DNA from: Betaproteobacteria bacterium UBA2592 | Lineage (GTDB): Bacteria > Pseudomonadota > Gammaproteobacteria > Burkholderiales > Rhodocyclaceae | Length of the DNA stretch: 38,100 nucleotides | NCBI GenBank assembly: GCA_002340095.1 | Contig: DDKS01000069.1 | Location: 1-38,100 of the forward strand | Direction of reading: 5' to 3' | Shown: positions 1 to 8,759 of the stretch, in pieces | Layout of the letters: each line of letters starts with the position of its first letter | Position numbering within the stretch: position 1 is the stretch's first letter | Made by a program: the position numbers and the translations under genes | Notes under the pieces: model-generated | What the model was told of the DNA's origin: nothing | Seen by the model: the letters and a program-made list of their open reading frames with translations, nothing else | Databases searched by the model: none

Positions 1-156
1 AAACCTCAGTTAAACCACAGAGGCACAGAGACGCCGAGGAAAAACAAAGACTTGTCCTGGAGGGCCTGGTCACTTTCTGGGTGTGCGTGGAAGAAAATGC
101 AAGCCACTGTTTTTTTGAAGCTCTCTGTGTCTTTGTGTCTCTGTGGTGAGGTTTTT
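1..156. repeat. Inverted-repeat element, copy 1
   Basis: The ends are inverted: AAACCTCA at 1-8 matches TGAGGTTT at 147-154. Inside them an arm beginning ACCACAGAGGCACAGAGACG (from 14) is mirrored by the arm ending CTGTGTCTCTGTGGT-like sequence (about 119-147). A second copy with the same arms lies at about 30259-30356. Such cagagg/cacagag inverted repeats are, from memory, scattered through many proteobacterial genomes. No reading frame is visible inside, so it is a non-coding repeat of unknown function. The left end may extend beyond the window. Confidence 0.75.
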
Positions 157-180
157 AGGTTCAACGGCTCTCGGCCCGTG

Positions 181-213
181 AAAAACCGCTCGTAACTACC
201 GGGCGGTTTTTTT
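181..213 (-). terminator. Rho-independent terminator of acuI
   Basis: A ten-base-pair stem (183-192 with 200-209, one G-T wobble) surrounds a seven-base loop and is flanked by A-runs on the left and T-runs on the right, so it can act in both directions. It lies 15 bases past the acuI stop codon on the minus strand and is most simply the end of the acuR-acuI transcript. Confidence 0.8.
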
Positions 214-227
214 ACGGGCTGCGGGGG

Positions 228-1211
228 TCAGCGGTTCACATCCACCACCACCCGGCCCCGGATCTTGCCCTGCATCAGTTGTTCGGCGGTGGGCACGACT
301 TCTTCCAGGCCGATCTCCCGGGTCATCTGTTCCAGCTTGGCGGGGTCCAGGTCCCGGGCCAGGCGTTGCCAGGCGATCAGGCGGTCGGGGCGGGGGCACA
401 TGACGCTGTCGATGCCCACCAGGGTCACGCCGCGCAGGATGAAGGGTGCCACCGTGGCCGGGAAATCCATGCCGCCGGCCAGGCCGCAGGCAGTCACCAC
501 GCCCCGGTAGCGGGTGCTGGCGCAGACATTGGCCAGGGTGTGGCTGCCCACCACGTCCACAGCGCCGGCCCAGCGCTCCCGGGCCAGGGGCTTGCCCGGA
601 CTGGCGAACTCGGCCCGGTCCAGCACCTCGCTGGCGCCCAGGCCCTTGATGTAGTCGAATTCCTCCGGCCGGCCGCTGACGCCCACGACGGTGTAGCCCA
701 GCCGGGCCAGCAGGGCGACGGCGACGCTGCCCACCCCGCCGGCGGCGCCGGTGACCAGGATTTCCCCCGATTCCGGGGTGACCCGGTGGCGTTCCAGGGC
801 CAGCACGCAGAGCATGGCCGTATAGCCCGCCGTGCCGATGGCCATGGCCTGGCGGGGCGTGAACTGGGCGGGCAGGGGCACGAGCCAGTCCCCCTTCAGG
901 CGCGCCTTCTGGGCCAGGCCGCCCCAATGGGTTTCGCCGACGCCCCAGCCGTTCAGGAGCACCGTGTCTCCTGGGCGGTAGTCCGGGTGGTGGCTCTCTT
1001 TTACCTCCCCCACCAGATCGATGCCCGGCACCATCGGGAACTTGCGCACCACCGGTCCCTTGCCGGTGATGGCCAGACCATCCTTGTAATTGAGGGTGGA
1101 GTAGCTGATCCGCACGGTCACGTCTCCCTCCGGCAGTTGGCTCTCGTCCACTGCCCGGAGGTTGGCCCGGTAGCCCGCTTCATCCTTCTCCACCATGATT
1201 GCCTTGAACAT
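228..1211 (-). CDS. acuI: Acrylyl-CoA reductase / YhdH-type MDR oxidoreductase
   Basis: A 327-residue medium-chain dehydrogenase/reductase without the structural-zinc cysteine cluster. The N-terminal part has the family signature TLNYKDGLAITG (about 39-50), and the Rossmann part carries TGAAGGVGSVAV (about 153-164), the NADPH-binding glycine motif. These are features of the YhdH/YhfP/AcuI group. AcuI reduces acrylyl-CoA to propionyl-CoA with NADPH, which detoxifies acrylate and serves 3-hydroxypropionate and DMSP breakdown. The call of AcuI rather than a generic quinone oxidoreductase rests on the neighbour upstream, an AcuR-like regulator 49 bases away on the same strand. A palindrome shared with the acuR promoter lies 19 bases before the ATG, and AGGA precedes the start. 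No DMSP lyase gene is nearby, so the physiological substrate source is unknown. Confidence 0.85.
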   Translation of the reverse strand: MFKAIMVEKDEAGYRANLRAVDESQLPEGDVTVRISYSTLNYKDGLAITGKGPVVRKFPMVPGIDLVGEVKESHHPDYRPGDTVLLNGWGVGETHWGGLAQKARLKGDWLVPLPAQFTPRQAMAIGTAGYTAMLCVLALERHRVTPESGEILVTGAAGGVGSVAVALLARLGYTVVGVSGRPEEFDYIKGLGASEVLDRAEFASPGKPLARERWAGAVDVVGSHTLANVCASTRYRGVVTACGLAGGMDFPATVAPFILRGVTLVGIDSVMCPRPDRLIAWQRLARDLDPAKLEQMTREIGLEEVVPTAEQLMQGKIRGRVVVDVNR

Positions 1212-1229
1212 CCTGGGTTCCTCGCAAAT

Positions 1230-1244
1230 TAGACCGAATGTCTA
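1230..1244. promoter_or_regulatory. Putative AcuR operator before acuI
   Basis: Perfect inverted repeat TAGAC-N5-GTCTA, centred 26 bases upstream of the acuI ATG on the minus strand. The same arms with the same spacing occur before acuR at 1911-1925. On the minus strand TATAGA (1241-1246) overlaps the repeat and could be a -10 element. This implies acuI has its own regulated promoter in addition to read-through from acuR. Binding by AcuR is inferred. Confidence 0.7.
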
Positions 1245-1260
1245 TAAATAGATAAAAAAA

Positions 1261-1899
1261 TCAGCGTTGTTGTAGCCCGGCGAAAAAGGCTTCCACAAAA
1301 ATTTCCAGGGGCCGGGGCCGACGTTCCAGCTTGGCCCGCAGCACGGCGCCTTCCCAGCCGATCCAGAAGAAGGCCGCCTGGCGTTCGCAATCGACTTGGG
1401 CGGCAATCTCCCCGTTGGCCTGGGCCCGCTTCAGACAGGCGGCCACCCGGGCTTGCCAGTCGGCGAACACGGCATTCAGCCTGTTGCTGTAGGCAGCGGG
1501 AAGGGCGCCTGTTTCCTGCCCCAGGTTGCCGATCAGGCAGCCGCGCCGGTAGTCGTGCCGGGCCATGCCGGCCTGGGCGTCGGCAATGAAGGCGCGCAGC
1601 CGGTCCAGGTGGGCGGGAAGGGTTTCGTCCGCCAAGTGGCGCTCCAGCTTCTTGGCGAAATAGGCGCCGTAGCGGTCGATCAGTTCGGCCCCGAAGGCTT
1701 CCTTGCTGGCGAAGTAGTGATAGAAGGAGCCCTTGGGAACGCCGACGCTGCGCAGCACCTCGTCAATGCCGGTGGCCACGAACCCTTTTTCGGTAAGGCT
1801 GGCGACCCCGGCCCGGAGCAGTTGCTCGCGGGTATCCTGGCGGGGTTCCCCCTGCCTGGGGGGGCGACCCCGGCGTCGGGGGAGGGGTTGGATTTCCAT
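1261..1899 (-). CDS. acuR: TetR-family regulator, AcuR-like
   Basis: A 212-residue TetR regulator. An arginine-rich N-terminal arm (RRRGRPPRQ) leads into the helix-turn-helix, ending in the typical recognition-helix text VPKGSFYHYFASKEAFG (about 54-70). The C-terminal part (YRRGCLIGNLGQE, FFWIGWEGAVLRAK) resembles the ligand-binding domain of AcuR-type proteins. AcuR represses acrylate-metabolism genes in Rhodobacter and is relieved by acrylate. I chose the ATG at 1899, not an in-frame ATG at 1935, because the operator palindrome (1911-1925) and likely promoter lie between the two and would otherwise be coding. acuI follows on the same strand. Ligand identity is inferred from the neighbour only. 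Confidence 0.8.
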   Translation of the reverse strand: MEIQPLPRRRGRPPRQGEPRQDTREQLLRAGVASLTEKGFVATGIDEVLRSVGVPKGSFYHYFASKEAFGAELIDRYGAYFAKKLERHLADETLPAHLDRLRAFIADAQAGMARHDYRRGCLIGNLGQETGALPAAYSNRLNAVFADWQARVAACLKRAQANGEIAAQVDCERQAAFFWIGWEGAVLRAKLERRPRPLEIFVEAFFAGLQQR

Positions 1900-1910
1900 G
1901 GGGTTGATAT

Positions 1911-1948
1911 TAGACCGCTCGTCTATTAAAAACAAGCCGTTGTTTCAA
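1911..1948 (-). promoter_or_regulatory. acuR promoter with putative AcuR operator
   Basis: The perfect palindrome TAGAC-N5-GTCTA sits at 1911-1925. On the minus strand TTGAAA (1943-1948) is separated by 17 bases from TAGACG (1920-1925), a plausible -35/-10 pair, so the palindrome covers the -10 region. This is the expected geometry for autorepression by a TetR protein. The -10 match is weak; the palindrome is the firm part. Confidence 0.65.
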
Positions 1949-1956
1949 AAGTAGAT

Positions 1957-3009
1957 TCATGCCTGGGAGGGGCGATCTGCCCAGCGATCCGTCAGTCCGG
2001 CTCCCAGCCACATGCCGATCAGGGTGAGCCAGGCGGTGAGGGCAAAGATGGCGGCACCGGAGACCCCGGCGCCCACGGCGCAGCCGCCGGCCAGCATCCC
2101 GCCAAAGCCCATGGCCATGGCGCCGAAGATGTAACGGCGCATACTGTGGCCGTCCTTGAAGCCCTCCAGTTTCAGTTCCTTGCTCCGCCAGGCGGCGGTG
2201 AAGGAGCCCAGGGCAACGCCGGGGACCAGGCCCAGGTCGAAATCCAGGGGCTGGCCCGGGGGGGAGAGGAAGAGCATCAGGGTGCTGGCGGAAGGGCCGG
2301 TGAAGCTCAGGGCTTCCACGGGGATGGGCTCGAAGGCCTGCAGGGAAATCCGGTAGGTGAGCAGCCAGGCCAGGGCCACCATCAGGCCGACACCGATGCC
2401 GCCCCAGAGGCCCCAGGCAAAGAGCCGGGCCCGGCGGGCGAAGTAGAGGGCGGCCAGGAGCCAGAGGAGGCCGAACAGCAGACCGCCCCCATGGCCCCAG
2501 CCCAGGAGGCCGAGCAGGTTGCGGGTATCGGGCTCCACGGTCCACCCGCTGGCGATCCACTGGCGGGCGGGGGCGAGGATGCCGGCCAGGGATGCCTGGG
2601 CGGTGACGGCGAAAATGAGACCAGTCAGGAGGGCGCGCAGGTTGCCGTTGGCGGCCAGCACCAGCATGCGGCTGGAACAGCCCCGGGCCAGGACCATGCC
2701 CACCCCGAACAGCAGGCCGCCCACCAGGGCGCCGGAGAGGCTGCCCCGGCTGGAAAGCTGGCGGGAGGTGAGGGCGTCGAACCATCCCAGCAGGCTGAAC
2801 AACTGGGTGGCGATGAGGGCGGAGGAAAAGGCAAAGAGCCAGACCGCCAGCTTTTCGGTGCCGCTTCGATGCCAGAATTCCAGGGTGGCGGAACGCAGGC
2901 AGAAGCGGGAGCGTTGGGCGAAGTAGCCAAACAGGCTGCCGATCACGAGGCCGGTCAGGGCGATGCTGCCCTTGTCGCCCAGGTTTTCCAGCAGGAAATC
3001 CAGATTCAC
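1957..3009 (-). CDS. YeeE/YedE family transporter (TsuA-like)
   Basis: A 350-residue, highly hydrophobic inner-membrane protein made of two repeated halves with about nine or more membrane segments. Conserved cysteines of the YeeE/YedE (DUF395) family are visible in SRFCLRSA (C37), LARGCSSR (C111) and AGGCAVGAG in the C-terminal half. In the characterised member TsuA, such cysteines relay thiosulfate across the membrane, so import of thiosulfate or a related sulfur compound is likely. I chose GTG at 3009 because GGAG lies six bases before it; an upstream TTG at 3021 overlaps that ribosome-binding site. No TusA-like partner is adjacent. It lies between aceK and acuR on the same strand, but is probably transcribed from its own promoter. 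Confidence 0.8.
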   Translation of the reverse strand: MNLDFLLENLGDKGSIALTGLVIGSLFGYFAQRSRFCLRSATLEFWHRSGTEKLAVWLFAFSSALIATQLFSLLGWFDALTSRQLSSRGSLSGALVGGLLFGVGMVLARGCSSRMLVLAANGNLRALLTGLIFAVTAQASLAGILAPARQWIASGWTVEPDTRNLLGLLGWGHGGGLLFGLLWLLAALYFARRARLFAWGLWGGIGVGLMVALAWLLTYRISLQAFEPIPVEALSFTGPSASTLMLFLSPPGQPLDFDLGLVPGVALGSFTAAWRSKELKLEGFKDGHSMRRYIFGAMAMGFGGMLAGGCAVGAGVSGAAIFALTAWLTLIGMWLGAGLTDRWADRPSQA

Positions 3010-3064
3010 GGCCCGCTCCAAAATTCAGAATCTGCTGATTTTCCAATATGGCGAGCCGCGAAGC

Positions 3065-3078
3065 TTGATCCTGCTCAA
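3065..3078. promoter_or_regulatory. Possible FNR/Anr-type box
   Basis: TTGAT-CCTG-CTCAA matches the FNR-type palindrome TTGAT-N4-ATCAA at nine of ten positions. It lies in the 73-base gap between aceK and the YeeE/YedE gene, centred 62 bases upstream of the latter's GTG, a distance compatible with class II activation from a start site near 3030. About one such near-match is expected by chance in a window of this size, so location is the main support. Confidence 0.35.
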
Positions 3079-3082
3079 GAAA

Positions 3083-4864
3083 TCATGGGGTGTCCTGGGG
3101 CGGGGAGGTTTGCCGGCAAAAGCGCAGGCTTTCCGGGTAGGGGAAGAAGTCTTCCACGTGGCCGGCTCGGATCTTTTCCTGGGCTTTCTGCCAGAAGCCG
3201 GGGGTGAGCAGGTCCTTGTGGTGCTTGAGGAAAATCTTGCGGATCACCGGGGAGGCCAGCAGGAAGGTGGCGAATTCTTCCGGGAACACATCGTGGGGGC
3301 CGACCGGGTACCAGATTTCACCGGACATCTCCGTCTCGAAATCCGGTGCCGGGGGAATCGCCCTGAAGTTCGTGTCGGTCATGTACTCGATCTCGTCGTA
3401 GTCGTAGAACACGACCCGGCCGTAGCGGGTGATGCCGAAGTTCTTCCACAGCATGTCGCCCGGGAAGATGTTGGCCTGGGCCAGTTCGCGGATGGCATCG
3501 CCGTATTCGCGGATGGCGTGCTCCATGCCGGCCAGGTCGCCGTTGCGCTCCATCTTTTCCAGGTGCAGGTTGAGGGGCTCCATGCGCCGCTCGATGTAGA
3601 GGTGTTTGATGATCAACTCATCCCCGTCCATTTCCAGGCTGGAAGGCGCCAGGCGCTGCAGTTCCTCGAGCAGGGCCGGGTCGAAGCGGTTCCGGGGAAA
3701 GGCAACATTGGAAAACTCCAGGGTATCGGCCAGGCGGCCCACCCGGTCCACTTGCTTCACCAGCATGTACTTCTTCTTCACCGTGGCCCGGTCCATGTTC
3801 TTGGAGCTGCCGAACACGTCCTTGATGATCTTGAACACATAGGGGAAGGAGGGCAGGGTGAAGACCAGCATGACGAGGCCGGGAATGCCCGGGGCGATGA
3901 TGAAGTTGTCTTCCGAATGGTGCAGGTGATAGATCATGTCCCGGTAGAACATGGTCTTGCCCTGCTTGCCCAGGCCCAACATGGTGTAAATCTCGGAGCG
4001 GGGTTTACCGGGCATGATCGAGCGCAGGAACTGGACGTAACCCGAGGGCACTTCCATATCCACCATGAAGTAGGCGCGGGATAGGGAAAACAGGATGGAG
4101 ATGCGCCAGGGGTCGAGGAGGATGGTGTCCAGGTACAGCTTGCCTTCGGCATCGTGCAGCACCGGCACGGCAAACGGGTATTCCTGCTGGCCGTTGATGG
4201 CCTTGCCGATGATGTAGGCCCCCTTGTTGCGGTAGAAAGCGGAGGAAAGCACCTGGATCTGGAAATTGACTTCCCGTTGGGGCAGGTCGCCCAGATGTCG
4301 GGCCACGGCCTCGTATATCGCCTGCACGTCCCGGTCCAGGTCGGCGAAGGCCCGCTGCCAGCCGAAATCGAGCACGATTTCGCGGATGGCGCCCTTCAGG
4401 CCGTCCTGGTGGGCGTAATAGCTGCGGTAGCAAGGTGTTTCTTCCCCCTCGATATACTCGGTGGAGATGGCCGGGCGGACGAAGATGAAATCGTTGTGAT
4501 AGTAGGTCCGGTCGAAGATCTTGGTGGTGACCGAATTGAAGAAGGTCTCCGCCAGTTCCGGCTGCTTGTGGTTCAGGAGCAGGCCGATGTAGAGCAGTTT
4601 CACCTGCTGCCAGGTGCCGTCGTCGATGTGGGCTGCGTCGAATTCCTGTTTGAGTCGTTCCACCGTTTCGTTGACCCGTTCGTCGTAGAAACGGATGCGT
4701 TCGCTTACGGCTCGGTGCACGGCCAGCCAGTCAGCGTTCTCGAAACGCTGTTTCGCCTCCCGGCTGGTTTGGCGGAAGACCGAGTAATGCTTGTTGAAGC
4801 CCTGGATCAGCGCCAGGGCGATCTGGTGGGCGTTGGTGCCATACAGGCCGATCGAAATCTTCAT
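3083..4864 (-). CDS. aceK: Isocitrate dehydrogenase kinase/phosphatase
   Basis: A 593-residue protein matching AceK over its length (about 580 residues in E. coli). The regulatory N-terminal half is followed by a kinase-like domain with the glycine-containing nucleotide loop and lysine region GIPGLVMLVFTLPSFPYVFK (about 321-340), and later text such as MLWKNFGITRYGRVVFYDYDEIEYM, which includes the catalytic and metal-binding aspartates. AceK phosphorylates Icd on a single serine to close isocitrate dehydrogenase and send isocitrate into the glyoxylate shunt, and also removes the phosphate. Its substrate gene icd is 1.6 kb away on the other strand. The usual partners aceB and aceA are not in this window. 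Confidence 0.96.
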   Translation of the reverse strand: MKISIGLYGTNAHQIALALIQGFNKHYSVFRQTSREAKQRFENADWLAVHRAVSERIRFYDERVNETVERLKQEFDAAHIDDGTWQQVKLLYIGLLLNHKQPELAETFFNSVTTKIFDRTYYHNDFIFVRPAISTEYIEGEETPCYRSYYAHQDGLKGAIREIVLDFGWQRAFADLDRDVQAIYEAVARHLGDLPQREVNFQIQVLSSAFYRNKGAYIIGKAINGQQEYPFAVPVLHDAEGKLYLDTILLDPWRISILFSLSRAYFMVDMEVPSGYVQFLRSIMPGKPRSEIYTMLGLGKQGKTMFYRDMIYHLHHSEDNFIIAPGIPGLVMLVFTLPSFPYVFKIIKDVFGSSKNMDRATVKKKYMLVKQVDRVGRLADTLEFSNVAFPRNRFDPALLEELQRLAPSSLEMDGDELIIKHLYIERRMEPLNLHLEKMERNGDLAGMEHAIREYGDAIRELAQANIFPGDMLWKNFGITRYGRVVFYDYDEIEYMTDTNFRAIPPAPDFETEMSGEIWYPVGPHDVFPEEFATFLLASPVIRKIFLKHHKDLLTPGFWQKAQEKIRAGHVEDFFPYPESLRFCRQTSPPQDTP

Positions 4865-5215
4865 GGGGGTTTATCGTGCTTGGCGTGCATTACTTGGGCA
4901 TACGGACACTCGGCGATACGCTCCGATAGCCGGAGGCGGCAAAGGGCTGCGCGAGCCAGAGGGGCGATCAAGGCCCATCCCGTGAGTATGGCGGAAGGCC
5001 AAGCTCACGATCAACCTGGAGAGGTGTGACCAGCGGCTTGCCGAGGCGCTCCGCTTGTTCGGTCGGCATTTCCCCGGCCGGGGGCCTGCTGCAGCCAGCC
5101 CCGGAACTGGTAGGATGCGCGTTACCCTCCAAAAAAGGAGGGGCAGGGATAGGTGCGCTGACACCAGGGCCGCGGCGTGAGGCGGCCTCCCCCCGATGGC
5201 AGACCGGAGACATTC
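4865..5215. other. Intergenic region between aceK and the HtrA-like gene
   Basis: This 351-base divergent region must hold the promoters of both neighbours. I see a short hairpin CCCTCC-A6-GGAGGG at 5125-5142 and a possible -10 TAGGAT at 5111-5116 for the plus-strand gene, without a convincing -35. A weak inverted repeat CGTGAG/CTCACG lies at 4981-5009. No gene or RNA could be recognised. Confidence 0.4.
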
Positions 5216-6367
5216 ATGGCTTACCTGAATCCTTATCCTCGACATGCCCCGGATCGCTTTGCCCGGCGCGCGTTGCTGATGACCGCCTGTGTTGCCGGCC
5301 TGATCCTGCTGTGGCATTTCCTGCCCGCCATCGAAGCCGGGTTTGCTCCCGGCACGGGGGGCGAACGAGTTGTCACCCCGCGCGGTGATCTGGCCGAAGA
5401 TGAAAAATCCACGATCGAGTTGTTTGAAAAATCCCGGGATTCCGTGGTCTATATCAGCACCGCCAAGCTCGTGCGCGATGCTTGGTCGCGGGATGTTTTT
5501 TCCGTGCCGCGCGGAACGGGCTCGGGTTTCATCTGGGATGAAGCCGGGCATGTGGTGACCAATTTCCACGTGATCCAGGGAGCGTCTTCGGCCACGGTCA
5601 AACTGGCGGACGGTCGCGATTACCCGGCTGCGCTCGTTGGGGCGAGTCCTGCACACGACATTGCGGTGCTCAAGATCGGGGTCGGTTTCAAACGTCCGCC
5701 CGCCGTACCGGTGGGTACCAGCGCCGACCTCAAGGTGGGACAGAAGGTGTTCGCCATCGGCAATCCCTTCGGTCTTGACTGGACGTTGACCACCGGCATC
5801 ATCTCGGCGCTTGATCGCAGCCTTCCCGGTGAGGCGGGGGGGCCTGGTATCGCGCATCTGATCCAGACCGATGCGGCCATCAATCCCGGCAATTCGGGCG
5901 GTCCCCTGCTCGATTCCGCCGGCAGGCTCATCGGCATCAATACCGCAATCTACAGCCCATCCGGAGCATCGGCAGGCATCGGCTTTGCCGTGCCGGTCGA
6001 TACCGTGATGCGCGTGGTGCCGCAGCTCATTGCCCATGGCAAATATATCCGTCCGGCCCTGGGAGTCGAGGTGGACGAAAAAATCAACAGTCGTCTCCAG
6101 GCCATGACAGGCCGCCGGGGGGTGTTCGTGTTGCGCGTCATCCCTGGTTCGGCAGCACACAAGGCCGGTCTGGTCGGGGTCGAGGCCGGGCCGCAGGGAA
6201 TCCTGCCTGGCGACTGCATCGTGCGGGTCGATGGGGTAGTCGTCGAGGATGTCGCCGCACTGCTATCGCGGCTCGATGAGAAACGGGTGGGCGATGTGGT
6301 CGTCCTGACCCTGGAAAGGGCTGACCGCGCCCGGGAGGTGAGCGTCGAATTGCAGCCAGGTGTTTGA
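5216..6367 (+). CDS. Membrane-anchored HtrA-type serine protease (DegS-like)
   Basis: A 383-residue S1C-family protease. One membrane segment (about 19-38) anchors it to the inner membrane with the rest in the periplasm. The trypsin-like domain has the triad H118 (VTNFHVI), D148 (AHDIAVLKI) and S227 (GNSGGPLL). One PDZ domain follows (about 280-380). This is the DegS layout: one anchor, one protease, one PDZ. Such proteins cleave regulators in response to envelope stress or degrade damaged periplasmic proteins. I chose the ATG at 5216 because GGAG lies six bases before it. No sigma-E/anti-sigma genes are nearby, so the pathway is not shown. It lies between aceK and icd with its own spacing and may be functionally unrelated. 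Confidence 0.9.
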   Translation: MAYLNPYPRHAPDRFARRALLMTACVAGLILLWHFLPAIEAGFAPGTGGERVVTPRGDLAEDEKSTIELFEKSRDSVVYISTAKLVRDAWSRDVFSVPRGTGSGFIWDEAGHVVTNFHVIQGASSATVKLADGRDYPAALVGASPAHDIAVLKIGVGFKRPPAVPVGTSADLKVGQKVFAIGNPFGLDWTLTTGIISALDRSLPGEAGGPGIAHLIQTDAAINPGNSGGPLLDSAGRLIGINTAIYSPSGASAGIGFAVPVDTVMRVVPQLIAHGKYIRPALGVEVDEKINSRLQAMTGRRGVFVLRVIPGSAAHKAGLVGVEAGPQGILPGDCIVRVDGVVVEDVAALLSRLDEKRVGDVVVLTLERADRAREVSVELQPGV

Positions 6368-6410
6368 GCCGGCATCCGCGAATCGGGCGTATCCGGGGCC
6401 GAGCCTTGAG

Positions 6411-6439
6411 CTGACAGCCCCTGGCCTTTCCGCCATAAT
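6411..6439 (+). promoter_or_regulatory. Sigma70-type promoter of icd
   Basis: CTGACA (6411-6416), a 17-base spacer, then CATAAT (6434-6439): each hexamer differs from consensus at one position. The start site would fall near 6446, leaving a leader of about 67 bases before the icd ATG. It follows the protease stop codon by 43 bases, so icd is likely transcribed independently. Confidence 0.8.
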
Positions 6440-6512
6440 CCAGAGCCTGTTTCGCCCTGTTACCGTGGCAGGCAGGTTCCATCGCATTCATACCGACAAG
6501 ACAGGAGTGGAC

Positions 6513-7757
<1,245 letters not shown>

Positions 7758-7954
7758 ATTTGCCCATCGAGGCAAAGTCCGCGCCGCCCAGGGGCTTTGG
7801 GCGTCTGCAGGTCTGGCTGCCGCCCCGGGGCGCTTAGAACGGCGCCCTTGAGGGCCGGGGGGCGGCGGGTCAGGTCCGGCGCTTCGGCGATGCCCAGGAA
7901 CCCTGCACCAGGCCCCCTTGTCCGGTAAAAACCGCAGAAAGCTCGCAGCGGCCA

Positions 7955-8758
7955 TTGGAAAGCTCCCCCTTGAGCCCATTGCACCAACCCATCGGCGTTT
8001 TCGACTCCGGCCTCGGTGGCCTCACCGTGCTGGCCGCCCTGCGCACCCGCTTGCCGGGCGAGGATTTCATCTACTTTGCCGATACCCATTTTCTGCCCTA
8101 TGGGGAAAAGCCCGAAGCCTTCATTCAGGCCCGCGGCCAGGCTATCGCCCAGGCCCTGGTGGAGCGGGGTGCCAAGGCTATCGTAGTGGCCTGTAACACG
8201 GCCACGGCGGCGGCGGCGGAGCTGATCCGGGCAGCCGTCTCCGTTCCCGTGGTGGCTCTGGAGCCTGCCGTGAAGCCTGCCGCTGCCTTGACCAGGACCG
8301 GAGTGGTGGGTGTGCTGGCCACCACGCGCACCCTCGCCAGTCAGCGCTACCAGCGCCTGGTGCAGACCCATGCGGAATCCGTACGGGTCATTTCCCAGCC
8401 TTGTCCCGGGTTGGCCGAGGCCATCGAAACCCAGGGGCCGGAGAGCGCCCGGGTCCAGGCCTTGCTGGATGAATATGTCACACCCCTGGCCGAGGCTGGT
8501 GCCGACGTGGTGGTGCTGGGCTGCACCCACTATCCCTGGGTGCGGGCCGGTATCGCCGCCCGCCTGCCCGAGGGAGTGACCATCGTCGATACCGGCGAAG
8601 CCGTGGCCCGCCAGGTCGAGCGCCGCCTCGAGGGCGAAAGCCACCTGGGCGGCCATGGGAAACTGCAACTGGCCACCAGCGGCAACCCCCTGCTGGTACG
8701 CGAAACCGTAGCGCGCCTGTGGGGTTCGCCCCTGCCGGTGGAAGCCTGGAGCATCTAG
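7955..8758 (+). CDS. murI: Glutamate racemase
   Basis: A 267-residue Asp/Glu racemase making D-glutamate for peptidoglycan. Key elements are DSGLGG (17-22), the first catalytic cysteine C80 in VVACNTATA and the second C190 in LGCTHYP. The usual DTxxxPYG segment appears as DTHFLPYG (43-50). The start is uncertain: only TTG codons are available (7955, 7970, 7979), and GGAAAG before the one at 7970 is the better ribosome-binding site, so the protein may begin five residues later. The next gene begins two bases after the stop codon. Confidence 0.93.
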   Translation: MESSPLSPLHQPIGVFDSGLGGLTVLAALRTRLPGEDFIYFADTHFLPYGEKPEAFIQARGQAIAQALVERGAKAIVVACNTATAAAAELIRAAVSVPVVALEPAVKPAAALTRTGVVGVLATTRTLASQRYQRLVQTHAESVRVISQPCPGLAEAIETQGPESARVQALLDEYVTPLAEAGADVVVLGCTHYPWVRAGIAARLPEGVTIVDTGEAVARQVERRLEGESHLGGHGKLQLATSGNPLLVRETVARLWGSPLPVEAWSI

Positions 8759-8759
8759 G

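Noticed and set aside
1910..3046. A 378-codon minus-strand frame overlapping the transporter gene
   Set aside because: It is in a different frame from the YeeE/YedE gene, rich in Pro/Arg/Gly, and lacks membrane segments or motifs.
5125..5142. CCCTCC-A6-GGAGGG hairpin as a terminator or riboswitch
   Set aside because: The stem is only six base pairs, it has no T-run, and no known riboswitch core surrounds it.
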